From NCBI GenBank assembly GCA_013044475.1, contig JABEUM010000050.1:1-33919 (forward strand): DNA of 33,919 nucleotides. The letters run 5' to 3'. The stretch is from Acidimicrobiaceae bacterium (GTDB lineage Bacteria; Actinomycetota; Acidimicrobiia; Acidimicrobiales; Acidimicrobiaceae). The notes under the pieces are model-generated. The model was not told the DNA's origin. It ran no database searches and worked only from the letters and a program-made list of their open reading frames with translations. The position numbers and the translations under genes were made by a program. This document shows, piece after piece, positions 8,726 through 18,790 of this stretch; the first letter of the stretch is position 1; every line of letters begins with the position of its first letter.

Positions 8726-9726
8726 CTATCTTCCGCCTTCATATCGCTTAAAGTTTCAACAGCTGAAGTTATCTTCATACCCTTAGGGGCATATCCAACC
8801 ACATCAGAAAGTCTGGATATACCTAGTCTCGCACACAATTCGGTAAGCTCGCCGAGAACTCGCAGTGGTGCCTTGGGATCGGAAAATGTGGCAGTTCCGA
8901 CTTGTATCGCCGAAGCACCCGCCAACATCATCGCCAAGGCGTCCCGACCAGAGGAAATACCGCCAACTCCAATAATTACTATCTCTGGTATTCGCCTCTT
9001 TAGCTCATACACCGCCCGGAGTGCTATCGGCCTAATCGCTGGGCCGGAAAGGCCGCCTCCGCCTCCGCCAAGGTCCAACGAGGCGGTCAATGGGTCGATG
9101 CTCATCCCCAAGACGGTATTTATCATCGTTACCCCGCAGGCACCGGCTTCGACGGCCGCTTCGGCGACCTCGGCCACAGAATGGGTATTTGGGGACAGCT
9201 TGGCGAAGATCGGGATACCTATCGGCCGCACTGCCTCTATTACCGCTCGGGTCGCCCGAGCGGAGTGCGAAAAGATCTCCGACTTCGCCTTTAGGTTGGG
9301 GCATGAGACATTGACTTCTACTGCCACGATCCCATCTAGTCGGCCTGCGAGTAACTCGGATGCCTCAGCGTACTCCTCGACGGTTTTGCCCCAGATGCTG
9401 ACAATCGTCTTTGCGCCGGCTTGTCTTAGCCCCGGGAGGTAATCCTTCGCCCATGCGCCAATTCCAGGTCCAGCCAAACCCACCGAATTCAGCATCGCTC
9501 CAGCTAGAGGGGCTAGCCGAGGTCCGGGATTTCCTGGCCACGGATAAGCAGAGACACTCTTTACGACGACGGCCCCCAGCTTTGAGAGGTCGAAAAATGC
9601 CGATAGCTCTGCACCGTGCCCGGAGGTCCCGGCGGCAGTCATCACCGGATTATCTAGCTTCAACGAAGCTAGATTAGTCTCAAGGTCCACGCTAAACTGG
9701 CCATTTTTTCGATTCGGTATTCTCAT
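8722..9726 (-). CDS. pyrD: Dihydroorotate dehydrogenase, class 1 (1B-like)
   Basis: Oxidises dihydroorotate to orotate on FMN. The catalytic base is Cys in [10 protein letters not shown], as in soluble class 1 enzymes; the membrane-bound quinone-linked class 2 uses Ser. [32 protein letters not shown] and the FMN-phosphate loop [15 protein letters not shown] support the call. The length, 334 residues, is a little over the usual class 1B size. Class 1B enzymes normally pair with PyrK, an FAD/[2Fe-2S] subunit, yet no pyrK is present in this window. It overlaps carB by 4 bases (ATGA) upstream and pyrF by 4 bases downstream. Confidence 0.94.
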   Translation of the reverse strand: MRIPNRKNGQFSVDLETNLASLKLDNPVMTAAGTSGHGAELSAFFDLSKLGAVVVKSVSAYPWPGNPGPRLAPLAGAMLNSVGLAGPGIGAWAKDYLPGLRQAGAKTIVSIWGKTVEEYAEASELLAGRLDGIVAVEVNVSCPNLKAKSEIFSHSARATRAVIEAVRPIGIPIFAKLSPNTHSVAEVAEAAVEAGACGVTMINTVLGMSIDPLTASLDLGGGGGGLSGPAIRPIALRAVYELKRRIPEIVIIGVGGISSGRDALAMMLAGASAIQVGTATFSDPKAPLRVLGELTELCARLGISRLSDVVGYAPKGMKITSAVETLSDMKAEDR

Positions 9727-12700
9727 AGCGCCTGGTGGTAGGATTGGATCGATCGGACATCAAACGGCGACTTCCTGCCCTCTCTGATTCCAGACGCGGC
9801 TGCCTTTGCGGCGGCCAGGGTCGTCAGGCATGCGACGTGGTTTTTTAGCGCAGCGCTCCTGATTCGATATCCGTCCGCCCTGGGCGTATTACCCCTAGGA
9901 GTATTTACGACAAGTACAACGCGTCCAGAGGATATCAGTTCTACTGCGTCGTAATGCCCTTGTGGCCTATCGCTTCGGGCTTCGCCGATCGAGCGCTTTT
10001 CGTCGGTGACCTTTGCGACTAAAATTCCGACCTCCACCCCGTGCTCTTCGAGCGACTTAGAAGTCCCGATGGTAGCGGCCAACTCGAATCCAAGGTCCCG
10101 AAATGCCTTCGCCACCTCAACTCCGTGATCCTTGTCCCGATCCGAGAGCGAAAATAGCACCACTCCTGAGTCGGCCAATCCCGATCCCGCGGCGAGTTGG
10201 CTCTTTGAAAATGCCATCGGAAAGCTTCTATCGATCCCCATGACCTCGCCAGTTGAACGCATCTCCGGGCCGAGGAGGGTGTCGGAGGTTGGAAATCTGG
10301 AAAAGGGCAGCACGGCCTCTTTGACTGCTACGTGGTCAATCGAAGAGGGAGGATCGAATATCTTGTCCTGCCGTAGTTCGTCGAGGGTCTTTCCCGCCAT
10401 TACCAAAGCGGCGAGCTTCGCTAAGGGCACTCCGGTCGACTTTGCGACGAACGGAACGGTCCTAGACGCCCGTGGGTTGGCCTCGATCACATATACCTGT
10501 TCGGCCTGTACTGCGAATTGAACGTTTATGAGGCCAATGACTCCAAGTTCGTTGGCTATCAGTATTGCATAGGCCCTAATCTGCTCTATCACCTCTTCGG
10601 AGAGGGTCTGCGGAGGAATCGCACAAGCCGAATCACCGGAGTGCACCCCAGCCTCTTCGACGTGCTCCATTATTCCGCCAATATAAGTTTCTCCTGCCTT
10701 ATCCCTGACCGCGTCTACGTCGACTTCGATCGCGTCCTCCAGGAACTTGTCTATCAAAATTGGCCTGCTTGAGGGCTGGCCGCCCTCCGTCTCAAGCTCT
10801 TTGAGGCGGGAAAAGCCGTTTTTAAGTTGGTTCTCGTCGTAAACGATCTCCATCGCCCGACCGCCCAGAACGTAACTAGGTCTCAAAAGTACCGGATAGC
10901 CGATGCCCTGGACCACATCGAGGGCCTCTTTGAGGCTAAATACCGTAGCCCCAGGGGGTTGGGCAATTCCGACCCTGTCGCAGAAGTCGGACCACTGCTT
11001 GCGATCTTCAGCAAAATCTATCGCCTTAGCAGAAGTACCTAACACCCACTCTGCAGGGAGCGACGATGCCAATTTCAGCGGAGTCTGTCCCCCCAAAGAG
11101 ACGATGACACCCAAGAAGTTGGGGTTCTTCGACTCGACATCCAACACCTCCATGACCTCTTCGATCATTAAGGGCTCCATGTAAAGCCGGTCCGAAGTGT
11201 CGTAGTCGGTGGAGACCGTCTCTGGGTTGCAGTTGATCATTACCGTCTTGTATCCGGCATCCCTGAGCGCAAAGCTGGCGTGCACGCAACAGTAGTCAAA
11301 CTCAATTCCTTGCCCTATCCGATTGGGACCCGAGCCAAGGATTACCACCGTGGGCGAATCGTCGCCTTCTACCTCACTCTCGTCGTCATAGCTCGAATAG
11401 AAATATGGTGTGTAAGCTTCGAACTCGGCTGCGCAGGTATCAACGGCCTTGTAACTCGGCCTTACTCCGACAGAACGCCGGTAGGCACTGACCTCCGTCT
11501 CTTCTACCGCAAAGAGGTAAGCGAGCTGTCCATCAGAAAATCCGAGCTGCTTTGCTTCGAAGAGGAGATGGGGGCCCAACCCAGACATGCCTTGCGATGG
11601 GTCGTAAGCAGCTAGTAGTGCCTCTCGCGCACCAACTATCAGAGCGATCTGATCCAAAAACCACGGGTCGACCTTTGAGGAGTCATAGATGGCCGCAATG
11701 GGAATCTTTCGCCTAATTGCGGCCTCAATCTGAAAAACCCGATCCGACGTGGCCTTTGAAACCGCCTTGATTAGTTCGTCGTCGCTCAGTGAATCGTAGC
11801 TAGCCTCGATGGGGTCACAGTTAAGGCCAAGTCTGCCACGCTCGATTGATCGAAGAGCCTTCTGCAGAGACTCTGGAAAGCTCCGGCCGATGGCCATCGC
11901 CTCGCCGACTGACTGCATTCGAGTCCCAAGCTCATCTTCGACGCCCGGGAACTTCTCAAAAGCCCACCGCGGCACCTTGGTCACGACATAGTCGATCGAT
12001 GGCTCAAAGCTCGCTGGGGTCAGCTTTGTAATATCGTTTTGCACTTCATCGAGCGTGTATCCGACGGCAAGTTTCGTGGCAATCTTGGCTATTGGAAAGC
12101 CCGTCGCCTTCGAAGCTAGCGCCGAAGACCTCGAAACCCTCGGATTCATCTCAATCACGACCATCTCGCCTGTGCAAGGATCTATAGCGAACTGGATGTT
12201 CGAGCCACCGGTCTCAACTCCTATCCTCCTAATCACTTTGAATGCAGCGTCTCTCATCAGCTGATACTCGACATCAGATAAGGTCTGAGCAGGGGCGACG
12301 GTGATCGAATCCCCGGTGTGGACACCCATCGCGTCAAAGTTTTCGATCGAACAGACAACTACTGCGTTGTCCTTGTGATCCCTCATAACTTCGAGTTCAT
12401 ACTCTTTCCATCCGGCGATAGAACGTTCGATGAGAATCTCAGAGATCGGCGAAGCGTCGAGTCCAGCGGCGGCCAAATCGAGGAATTGATCCAGGTCGGC
12501 GGCTATTCCGGTTCCGGCTCCCCCGAGGATAAAGCTGGGTCGAATCATCACCGGGAAGCCGATGCCCTTTCCGACAATAACAGCCTCGTCAAGACTATGT
12601 GCGAAACCAGATTGCGGCGTGGAAAGCCCGATCTCTTGCATCGCTATCTTGAAAAGCTCCCTATTCTCAGCGGTGTGGATCGCCTTCTCAGAGGCACCGA

Positions 12701-13052
12701 TCAGCTCGACATTGAACTCCTCCAAGACTTTCGCCTCGACTAACTCGATGGCGAGATTGAGTGCGGTCTGACCGCCGAGGGTCGGAAGGAGTGCATCTGG
12801 CCTCTCCTTCTCGATTATCTTGGCAATTATCTTGGCATCTAGTGGCTCGATGTAGGTAGCATCAGCGAACTCGGGGTCGGTCATGATCGTCGCAGGGTTC
12901 GAGTTAACCAAAATGACCCTATAGCCCTCCGCCTTCAGTACTCGGCAAGCCTGCACTCCCGAATAGTCAAACTCACAGGCTTGACCTATGACGATCGGAC
13001 CTGACCCAATGACGAGGACCGAAGAAATGTCTTGTCGTTTAGGCACTGACAA
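9723..13052 (-). CDS. carB: Carbamoyl-phosphate synthase large subunit
   Basis: Makes carbamoyl phosphate from bicarbonate, ATP and ammonia delivered by CarA. The 1109-residue protein has the expected duplicated ATP-grasp architecture. The first half starts [21 protein letters not shown] and has [13 protein letters not shown]. The second starts [20 protein letters not shown] and has [14 protein letters not shown]. The C-terminal MGS-like domain (approximately the last 150 residues) normally binds UMP/ornithine effectors. Two [20 protein letters not shown] boundaries mark the ends of the ATP-grasp halves. The start overlaps the carA end by 14 bases and the stop overlaps pyrD by 4. No frameshift or truncation is seen. 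Confidence 0.98.
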   Translation of the reverse strand: MSVPKRQDISSVLVIGSGPIVIGQACEFDYSGVQACRVLKAEGYRVILVNSNPATIMTDPEFADATYIEPLDAKIIAKIIEKERPDALLPTLGGQTALNLAIELVEAKVLEEFNVELIGASEKAIHTAENRELFKIAMQEIGLSTPQSGFAHSLDEAVIVGKGIGFPVMIRPSFILGGAGTGIAADLDQFLDLAAAGLDASPISEILIERSIAGWKEYELEVMRDHKDNAVVVCSIENFDAMGVHTGDSITVAPAQTLSDVEYQLMRDAAFKVIRRIGVETGGSNIQFAIDPCTGEMVVIEMNPRVSRSSALASKATGFPIAKIATKLAVGYTLDEVQNDITKLTPASFEPSIDYVVTKVPRWAFEKFPGVEDELGTRMQSVGEAMAIGRSFPESLQKALRSIERGRLGLNCDPIEASYDSLSDDELIKAVSKATSDRVFQIEAAIRRKIPIAAIYDSSKVDPWFLDQIALIVGAREALLAAYDPSQGMSGLGPHLLFEAKQLGFSDGQLAYLFAVEETEVSAYRRSVGVRPSYKAVDTCAAEFEAYTPYFYSSYDDESEVEGDDSPTVVILGSGPNRIGQGIEFDYCCVHASFALRDAGYKTVMINCNPETVSTDYDTSDRLYMEPLMIEEVMEVLDVESKNPNFLGVIVSLGGQTPLKLASSLPAEWVLGTSAKAIDFAEDRKQWSDFCDRVGIAQPPGATVFSLKEALDVVQGIGYPVLLRPSYVLGGRAMEIVYDENQLKNGFSRLKELETEGGQPSSRPILIDKFLEDAIEVDVDAVRDKAGETYIGGIMEHVEEAGVHSGDSACAIPPQTLSEEVIEQIRAYAILIANELGVIGLINVQFAVQAEQVYVIEANPRASRTVPFVAKSTGVPLAKLAALVMAGKTLDELRQDKIFDPPSSIDHVAVKEAVLPFSRFPTSDTLLGPEMRSTGEVMGIDRSFPMAFSKSQLAAGSGLADSGVVLFSLSDRDKDHGVEVAKAFRDLGFELAATIGTSKSLEEHGVEVGILVAKVTDEKRSIGEARSDRPQGHYDAVELISSGRVVLVVNTPRGNTPRADGYRIRSAALKNHVACLTTLAAAKAAASGIREGRKSPFDVRSIQSYHQAL

Positions 13053-14175
13053 TCCCCGCTTCCATAACTTCGCTAAAACGATCGAACAGGTAATAAGAAT
13101 CGTGTGGACCGGGGCCAGCTTCGGGATGGTATTGAACCGAGAATGCCTTTAGCCTGGGGTAACTCAAGCCCTCTATCACTCCATCATTTAAGTTGGTGTG
13201 GGTAACTTCGACCTTGGTAGACATCTCGGGAAGGCTCGACTCCAAAACCGCGTAGTTGTGGTTTTGCGAGGTAACCTCGACTTTTTTAGTGCTGGTATCC
13301 GACACGGGATGATTTGCCCCGTGATGGCCAAAACCAAGCTTATAAGTTGTTCCGCCAAGGGCTCTGGCCATCAACTGGTGGCCTAGACAGATGCCAAAGG
13401 CTGGGACCCTTCCGATCAACTCAGAAATGGCATTCGTAGCGTATTCGACCGGTGCCGGATCGCCTGGGCCATTCGAAAAAAAGACCCCGTCTGGCGCCAT
13501 CGCAAGGACGTCAGTAGCGTCGGTTTGAGCAGGAACGACGGTGAGCTGAAATCTACTAGACAGTTCGCGAACCATAGAGCTTTTAATCCCAAAATCGTAG
13601 GCGACTACTTTTGGACCATCACCTTTATAGTGAACCACCCCTTTAGAGGACACCTCTTTGACTAGGTCCAGGCCGTCGGTAGTTGGTGCGGTCTTCGCTA
13701 ACTCCACAAGTTCGTCTTTAGGAAGTGTCCCAATCACTCCGGCAAGAGACCCGAATGCGCGAAGATGCCTCGTGAGTCGCCTCGTATCTAGGCCCAAGAC
13801 GAGAGGCGCCCCTTGGAGTTCCAAGATCTCGTGCAGTGGGGCCGATGCCCTCCAGTTGGAGGGGCTCGGCGTGTAGTTTCTCGCCACCACGGCCCTCGCA
13901 GAAACTCTAGTTGACTCCCAATCGAGCTCGGTAACCCCATAGTTTCCGAGATGAGGATAGGTGAACACGATCGCCTGACCAAAATAGGACGGATCGGTGA
14001 GGATCTCCTGGTAGCCGCTGAGGGAGGTGTTGAACACGAATTCAGCGGCTACGTAGTGATTTGCCCGCATCTCCTCGCCATTAGGAACCAAGTAGGCCCT
14101 AAAAGATGTACCGTCCGATAGTACTAGCCAACCCGGTTCGGCTCCTATGCGAGCGAGACTCCCGTCTAGAACCAT
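13039..14175 (-). CDS. carA: Carbamoyl-phosphate synthase small (glutaminase) subunit
   Basis: Hydrolyses glutamine and channels ammonia to CarB. The N-terminal small-subunit domain (residues about 1-150) contains [21 protein letters not shown]. The C-terminal class I glutamine amidotransferase domain shows the nucleophile in [16 protein letters not shown] and the His-Glu pair in [18 protein letters not shown]. Length 378 is standard. The ATG at 14175 is preceded by AAGGGA five bases upstream. The reading frame overlaps the pyrC end by 10 bases and the carB start by 14 bases, so the subunits are probably translated in a coupled way. Confidence 0.98.
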   Translation of the reverse strand: MVLDGSLARIGAEPGWLVLSDGTSFRAYLVPNGEEMRANHYVAAEFVFNTSLSGYQEILTDPSYFGQAIVFTYPHLGNYGVTELDWESTRVSARAVVARNYTPSPSNWRASAPLHEILELQGAPLVLGLDTRRLTRHLRAFGSLAGVIGTLPKDELVELAKTAPTTDGLDLVKEVSSKGVVHYKGDGPKVVAYDFGIKSSMVRELSSRFQLTVVPAQTDATDVLAMAPDGVFFSNGPGDPAPVEYATNAISELIGRVPAFGICLGHQLMARALGGTTYKLGFGHHGANHPVSDTSTKKVEVTSQNHNYAVLESSLPEMSTKVEVTHTNLNDGVIEGLSYPRLKAFSVQYHPEAGPGPHDSYYLFDRFSEVMEAGIVSA

Positions 14176-15533
14176 AATTTCCCTTCTTTTAGTATCTCTT
14201 TCCCCCGAACAAAACCCGCTACGACCTTTCCCCTCAATGTCCTTCCCTCGTAGGGGAAGTTGGTGGAATTCGAGGCGATGTCTTCAATTTTCCCAACCGA
14301 TTGCGCAGTTGGGTCGCAGATTACGATCGAAGCCTGCATATCGGGCTCTATCCCTATCCGCCTGCCGACGACCCTGGCCGCGCCTGGCCCCATCATTTCG
14401 AGTAGCCGATGAAGTCTCTGCAGCTCGTAAGGTTCCAGTCCTATCCGATCTGCCACCCGGTGGCTCCAATGGTCGGTAGCAATCGCAGTCTCCGTCGGGG
14501 ATGCCGGTGGCTCTGAGAAAGCGGTCCAGCTGGCCGAAAAGGCACTCTGGAGCCCGATCATACCGAAAGACGCCTGGCTGAATGGTCGCTGCTTGGAATG
14601 GTATGGGTGGGGCGCATGGTCAGTAGCTATTGCATCGAAGTCTCCCCTTATCGCAGATGCCACTATTGCCATCTGGGTCGACTTGGACCTAAGGGGCGGG
14701 TTGACCTTGAAACTGGTGTCAAAGTTGCAAAGGAGCGAGTCGTCCAACAGGAGGTGGTGAGGGGTTACTTCCGCTGAAATCCTAAGTCCTTCATTCCTCG
14801 CCATCCTGATGAGGTTGATGCTCTCCCGGGCCGAAACGTGAAGCACGTGCAACCTGCCCCCGGTAGCTTTCAGCAGCTCAATATCCCTCGCCACCATGGA
14901 GGATTCGGATGCTTCAGGCTCGCCGATCAGCCCTAGCCTCACCGACGTCGCCCCGAGATTCATCGAAGCGCCTTCGAAGAGGTATGGGTCTTGAGCGTGC
15001 TGAGCAACTGTGACTCCGAGAAGCTCCGACATCTTCAACGCTTCGTACATTATCTTGGTGGAGCCAACCCCGGTACCATCGTCGGTGAAGAAGCTCGCGC
15101 CGGCCTGTACTAGCGACACGAAGTCGACGAGCCTCTCTCCCTTTCGTCCAAGGGTGATCGAAGCGGCCTGATCCACCTCAATCGGGGCCTTGCGCAACTC
15201 CTCCCTCACGGCCTTCCAGATCGATACCGAATCTATCGTGGGTTCGGTATTCGCCATAGCCAAGAGGTACTGATAGCCACCGAGTAGGCCCTGTTCTGAA
15301 AGGGTGTCTATCGTCTCGGCTTCTGAGTCCCCAGGGTACCTGCTGTGGGTGTGGGTGTCATAAAAGCTCGTAGAGACGACGCAACCGGTTGCGTCAATTA
15401 CTCGACTACCGAAGGCGTCTATTGCTGGGGATACTTCGGTAATGACCTCCCCTTCGATCGCAATATCGAGGGCAAAGAGGCCAGCTGGCTTTAGTACAAG
15501 ACCGCCTTTGACGACTACCTTCTCCCCGCTCAT
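14166..15533 (-). CDS. pyrC: Dihydroorotase
   Basis: Zinc amidohydrolase that closes carbamoyl aspartate to dihydroorotate. The 455-residue protein is a class I type. Metal-binding and catalytic segments are DTHTHSRYPGDSE (family form DxHxHxRxPG), AMANTEP, FFTDDG, LHVLHVSARES, AEVTPHHLLLDDS and AIATDHAPHPYHSKQ, where the Asp is the catalytic base. The second position of the first motif is unusual (DTHTHS rather than DxHVHL), but the ligands are kept. It is followed by carA with a 10-base overlap and preceded by pyrB after 51 bases. Confidence 0.96.
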   Translation of the reverse strand: MSGEKVVVKGGLVLKPAGLFALDIAIEGEVITEVSPAIDAFGSRVIDATGCVVSTSFYDTHTHSRYPGDSEAETIDTLSEQGLLGGYQYLLAMANTEPTIDSVSIWKAVREELRKAPIEVDQAASITLGRKGERLVDFVSLVQAGASFFTDDGTGVGSTKIMYEALKMSELLGVTVAQHAQDPYLFEGASMNLGATSVRLGLIGEPEASESSMVARDIELLKATGGRLHVLHVSARESINLIRMARNEGLRISAEVTPHHLLLDDSLLCNFDTSFKVNPPLRSKSTQMAIVASAIRGDFDAIATDHAPHPYHSKQRPFSQASFGMIGLQSAFSASWTAFSEPPASPTETAIATDHWSHRVADRIGLEPYELQRLHRLLEMMGPGAARVVGRRIGIEPDMQASIVICDPTAQSVGKIEDIASNSTNFPYEGRTLRGKVVAGFVRGKEILKEGKLWF

Positions 15534-15584
15534 CTACCGATCACCCTTTCGGGTTGACCCATAGGAGTTGTCATTTTCAGGTCG

Positions 15585-16571
15585 TCAGTCACCAGTTATT
15601 CCCCTTTGGGATCGCCCGTCGTCCGAAGCGGTAGCGAGGATTTTGGAAAAGACCGCCATCCTCATTAGCACTCCATTTCTAACCTGTTCAGAGATGAGGC
15701 TCCTTTCCTCTGGCAGCTTGACGGCTAATTCGACTCCACGATTTACTGGCCCTGGATGCATTACGATGCTCTTTGGCGCCATCTTCAAATAGCGCTTCTG
15801 ATCGAGCTGGAATCGCCTGGTATAGGAGTCGATCGAGGAGTGATAACCTCCCTGGATCCGCTCACGCTGGATCCTGAGTAGGTATAAGACATCGACTTCT
15901 CCGATAACTTCATCGAGATCGTAGCTGAATTCGGCGCCAAGGGCAGATGGTCGATCGACCATCATGTCGGGCGGCCCCACCAAGACTACCTTGACTCCAA
16001 AACGTCCCAAAAGGGCAGAAAGTGACCTGGCCACCCGCGAATGCAAGATGTCACCGACGATCGCTATCTTTTTAGTTGCGAGGTTTCCGACTCCCCCAAA
16101 TGCCGAAGAAAGACTAAATAGGTCTCCGAGTGCCTGAGTGGGGTGCTCGTGGCACCCATCCCCCGCATTTACAACCGCTAAGCTGGTCCAGCTCGCAATT
16201 TGAAGGGGTGCCCCCTCATTAGGATGTCGAACCACTACTGCGTCGGCTCCGAGGGCAGAAACGGTATCGCAGGTGTCCTTGAGGGATTCACCCTTTGAGA
16301 CAGAAGACGCAGACACCGCTAGATCGATTACCCTTGCACCCAGCCTCTCCGCTGCGAGGGTAAAAGAAAGTCGGGTCCGAGTGGAACCTTCAAAGAAAAG
16401 GGTCGCCACTACGAAGTCTTTCAGCTCGTCGCTGAAGCGCCTCGTCCCAAGCTCCTGCTTCCTATAGATCTCAGCCCGGCCCAGGAGATCGACGACTTCC
16501 GAATCGCTCAGATCGGAAATCTGCGTCAATGATCGCCGCCCCGAAACGGGATTCGAAAAGAACCCTGTCAA
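15585..16571 (-). CDS. pyrB: Aspartate carbamoyltransferase catalytic subunit
   Basis: Condenses carbamoyl phosphate with aspartate, the first committed pyrimidine step. The 328-residue protein has the carbamoyl-phosphate loop FFEGSTRTRLSF, HPTQALGDLFSL and the C-terminal MHPGPVNRGVEL. No pyrI regulatory subunit is nearby, as expected for actinobacteria, where the enzyme is typically a trimer or a complex with dihydroorotase. The start overlaps the pyrR stop by 4 bases (ATGA), which ties its translation to that of the regulator. Confidence 0.97.
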   Translation of the reverse strand: MTGFFSNPVSGRRSLTQISDLSDSEVVDLLGRAEIYRKQELGTRRFSDELKDFVVATLFFEGSTRTRLSFTLAAERLGARVIDLAVSASSVSKGESLKDTCDTVSALGADAVVVRHPNEGAPLQIASWTSLAVVNAGDGCHEHPTQALGDLFSLSSAFGGVGNLATKKIAIVGDILHSRVARSLSALLGRFGVKVVLVGPPDMMVDRPSALGAEFSYDLDEVIGEVDVLYLLRIQRERIQGGYHSSIDSYTRRFQLDQKRYLKMAPKSIVMHPGPVNRGVELAVKLPEERSLISEQVRNGVLMRMAVFSKILATASDDGRSQRGITGD

Positions 16572-17140
16572 ATTCCCTCCCTTATCTCTTCGAGAATCAG
16601 TACGCCTTTAGGACCAACCTCTACAAATTCTGCCTTCGAAGTTGGCAGGTTCTTGCCGACGAAATCCGGCCTAATCGGAAGCTCACGGTGTCCACGATCG
16701 ACCAGTACGGCTAGTTGTATCGCCTTCGGCCTTCCCAACGCCCCTAATGCCTCTAGGGCCGCCCTGACGGTGCGACCGGTGTACAGGACGTCATCAACCA
16801 GTACTACAACACGGTCCGTAATCCCGAGATCCAGGCTCGGCCCGTCTCCAGCTTCCAAACGTGGTCTATCGTCGCGAAAAAAGCTCACATCGAGTTCGGC
16901 ACATCGCGGCGAATAGCCGTCGATCTCGAGCAGGTGGGCAGAGATCAGCTCGGCGATCCACACTCCCCCAGTTGCGAGGCCGAGGAGCACTACCTCTTTC
17001 GAGCCACGATTTCGCTCGGTGATCTCGTGGGCGATCCTTTTGATCGCCCTCTCAATGTCACCTCTAGTTAACACCTGGGCCTTAGGCCGCATAAATACCG
17101 GTGCAACTTCGCTAGAAGGCAGAGCCGAGTCGCCAGACAA
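16568..17140 (-). CDS. pyrR: PyrR pyrimidine operon regulator / uracil phosphoribosyltransferase
   Basis: Binds UMP and the leader RNA of pyr transcripts, and also converts uracil with PRPP to UMP. The PRPP loop VVVLVDDVLYTGRTVRAAL, the lid region DVSFFRDD and the C-terminal EVGPKGVLILEE are clear. The track ORF (261 residues from 17353) has about 70 extra N-terminal residues that run through the leader hairpin and the lytR start. I use TTG at 17140, six bases after AAGGAG (17147-17152), which gives 190 residues, the normal PyrR length. First gene of the pyr operon. The PyrR-binding hairpin at 17160-17179 lies seven bases upstream of this ribosome binding site, which argues for autoregulation of translation. 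Confidence 0.96.
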   Translation of the reverse strand: MSGDSALPSSEVAPVFMRPKAQVLTRGDIERAIKRIAHEITERNRGSKEVVLLGLATGGVWIAELISAHLLEIDGYSPRCAELDVSFFRDDRPRLEAGDGPSLDLGITDRVVVLVDDVLYTGRTVRAALEALGALGRPKAIQLAVLVDRGHRELPIRPDFVGKNLPTSKAEFVEVGPKGVLILEEIREGI

Positions 17141-17159
17141 ACTATTCTCCTTGTGCCGT

Positions 17160-17179
17160 GTAGACCTCTCTGGACCTAC
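17160..17179 (-). promoter_or_regulatory. PyrR-binding RNA hairpin in the pyr leader
   Basis: The minus-strand leader reads GTAGGTCCAGAGAGGTCTAC. It folds into a 7-pair stem (with two G-U pairs) closing a CAGAGA hexaloop. This fits the known PyrR binding-loop consensus ARUCCNGNGAGGYU apart from the two end positions, with the conserved CNGNGA loop intact. It lies seven bases before the AAGGAG of pyrR. No separate terminator/antiterminator is evident, so UMP-PyrR binding here probably blocks ribosome access, as reported for Mycobacterium smegmatis, rather than attenuating transcription. Confidence 0.85.
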
Positions 17180-17257
17180 TTCACGGTTTTCTATAGAAGA
17201 TCCTATTACTGTCGAATAGTACCGACCGCACATATTTGAGGGGAACTGTCGTATCAA

Positions 17258-18790
17258 ATGATCGGGGATGAGAGGATTCCAAGCCAGAATGAAGTCACGG
17301 GACGTAAAAGTCGGCGGCATCGAATCCGCAAAGCGAAGCTGACGCTCGGCCAAAAGACCAGAAGGTCGGCACTCGTTATCCTTGTGATAATCGTCTTACT
17401 TGCTGGTGGAGTCGTATATTACGGGTTCAATCTCTACGGCCGGATCAAGAAACTGAATGTTTCCAACCTAAGCACGAACACCAATTCCCTCCAGCCTATA
17501 AATATCCTCCTCGTTGGGTCAAACTCTCGAGCTGCACTAAACGGAAAACAGGCCAAATACTTTGGAAGCGCCTCGCAGGTTGGCGGTGCCCGAAGCGACG
17601 TGACCATGATTGCTCACCTTGATCCAAAGACCCTAAAAGTCACGCTTCTTTCGATCCCGAGGGATCTCTTCGTCCCAATACCGAATTCAAAGAGTTCAAA
17701 TCGGGTAGACGACGCTCTGAACGTCTCCCCGTCCCAATTAGTAAAAACAGTCGAGCAAGACCTCGGCATCCCGATACAGCACTTCGTCGAATTGAACTTC
17801 GATACCTTCCAACAGGTGGTCCAAGCACTCGGCGGAATCAAAATGTACTTCCCGATGCCGGTGAAAGACGCCTACTCAGGTCTAAACATCACCACTACCG
17901 GATGCCTCCAGCTAAACGGTTTTCAAGCCCTTGAAGTGGTCAGGGCGAGACATCTCTACTACCAGCAGAATGGGGTCTGGATCGAGGACCCACTTGGGGA
18001 TCTAAGTCGAATAAGGCGAGACCACGAATTCTTGAAGGTGCTAGCGACCCAGGTCAAGCAGAAGGGTATCTCCAATCCTTTCACCCTCAACTCGATAGTT
18101 TCAGCTATGGTTCCCTATCTTCAGGTCGACAGCAGCTTTACCATTTCGGACATGCTGAGTCTCGCATCAAAGTTTCGACACATTAACCCCTCTGCCATTT
18201 CAAGTTTGACTCTCCCGGTAGAGTTGGTCAACAACTACGTGTATAAGGGCGCCAACTACGGTGACGTAGTTTTCCCGACCGAACCTCAGGACAGCCAAGT
18301 GATAACTAGCTTCTTGAACGGTCAAGGGACGCAGCCCTCCAAATCAAACAAGGCTCCAGTAGCGGTTTTGAATGGCAGTGGGATCGCCAATCAAGCGACA
18401 ACGGTCGCCAACACGCTCAAGGCAGACGGATACAAGATCGCCGAAGTTGGAAATACTCCCGTACTTTCTACTCCGTCCGAAACGATCATTCGGTATGAGC
18501 CCGGCTTTCTTTCCGAGGCACTCGCATTGAAATCGACCATGTCAGGTTCGATCATCATGGGACAGGCGCCGACGGTCTCTGGAGCAAAGGTCGAGATCAT
18601 AACGGGAAGCCAGCTTACGGCCTATAACTCCGCGACTTCGACCGGCTCTGGCCAATCTCCTTCGACAACGTCCGCATCGGCGGCAACCACACAGGCGGCA
18701 TCCACGGCTACGACAATCCCGATCACCGTTGCCTCTACGACCGCCAAAAATCCACTTAAGCCTTGGGACCCTAGGGCCTGTCCAGCGTAA
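17258..18790 (+). CDS. LytR-CpsA-Psr family cell-wall glycopolymer ligase
   Basis: Membrane-anchored phosphotransferase that attaches lipid-linked glycopolymers to peptidoglycan outside the cell. The 510-residue protein has a basic cytoplasmic N-terminus and one transmembrane helix at about 37-56 (LVILVIIVLLAGGVVYYG). The LCP domain runs from about 80 to 300, with NILLVGSNSR, GGARSDVTMI and LSIPRDLFVP; the Arg and Asp residues are those that bind pyrophosphate. A LytR_C domain (APVAVLNGSG...VANTLKADGY) starts near 366, and a Ser/Thr/Ala-rich tail follows. The ATG at 17258 has GAGGGG 14 bases upstream, rather far, so the start is uncertain by a few codons. It is divergent from pyrR with a 117-base shared region. 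Confidence 0.92.
   Translation: MIGDERIPSQNEVTGRKSRRHRIRKAKLTLGQKTRRSALVILVIIVLLAGGVVYYGFNLYGRIKKLNVSNLSTNTNSLQPINILLVGSNSRAALNGKQAKYFGSASQVGGARSDVTMIAHLDPKTLKVTLLSIPRDLFVPIPNSKSSNRVDDALNVSPSQLVKTVEQDLGIPIQHFVELNFDTFQQVVQALGGIKMYFPMPVKDAYSGLNITTTGCLQLNGFQALEVVRARHLYYQQNGVWIEDPLGDLSRIRRDHEFLKVLATQVKQKGISNPFTLNSIVSAMVPYLQVDSSFTISDMLSLASKFRHINPSAISSLTLPVELVNNYVYKGANYGDVVFPTEPQDSQVITSFLNGQGTQPSKSNKAPVAVLNGSGIANQATTVANTLKADGYKIAEVGNTPVLSTPSETIIRYEPGFLSEALALKSTMSGSIIMGQAPTVSGAKVEIITGSQLTAYNSATSTGSGQSPSTTSASAATTQAASTATTIPITVASTTAKNPLKPWDPRACPA

Noticed and set aside
8699-9442. Plus-strand 247-codon ORF antisense to pyrD
   Set aside because: It is the antisense shadow of pyrD, low in ordered motifs, and overlaps a well-supported gene.
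17141-17353. Extended PyrR N-terminus from the ORF track
   Set aside because: It runs through the PyrR-binding hairpin, the ribosome binding site and the lytR start. The TTG at 17140 has a strong site and gives normal length.
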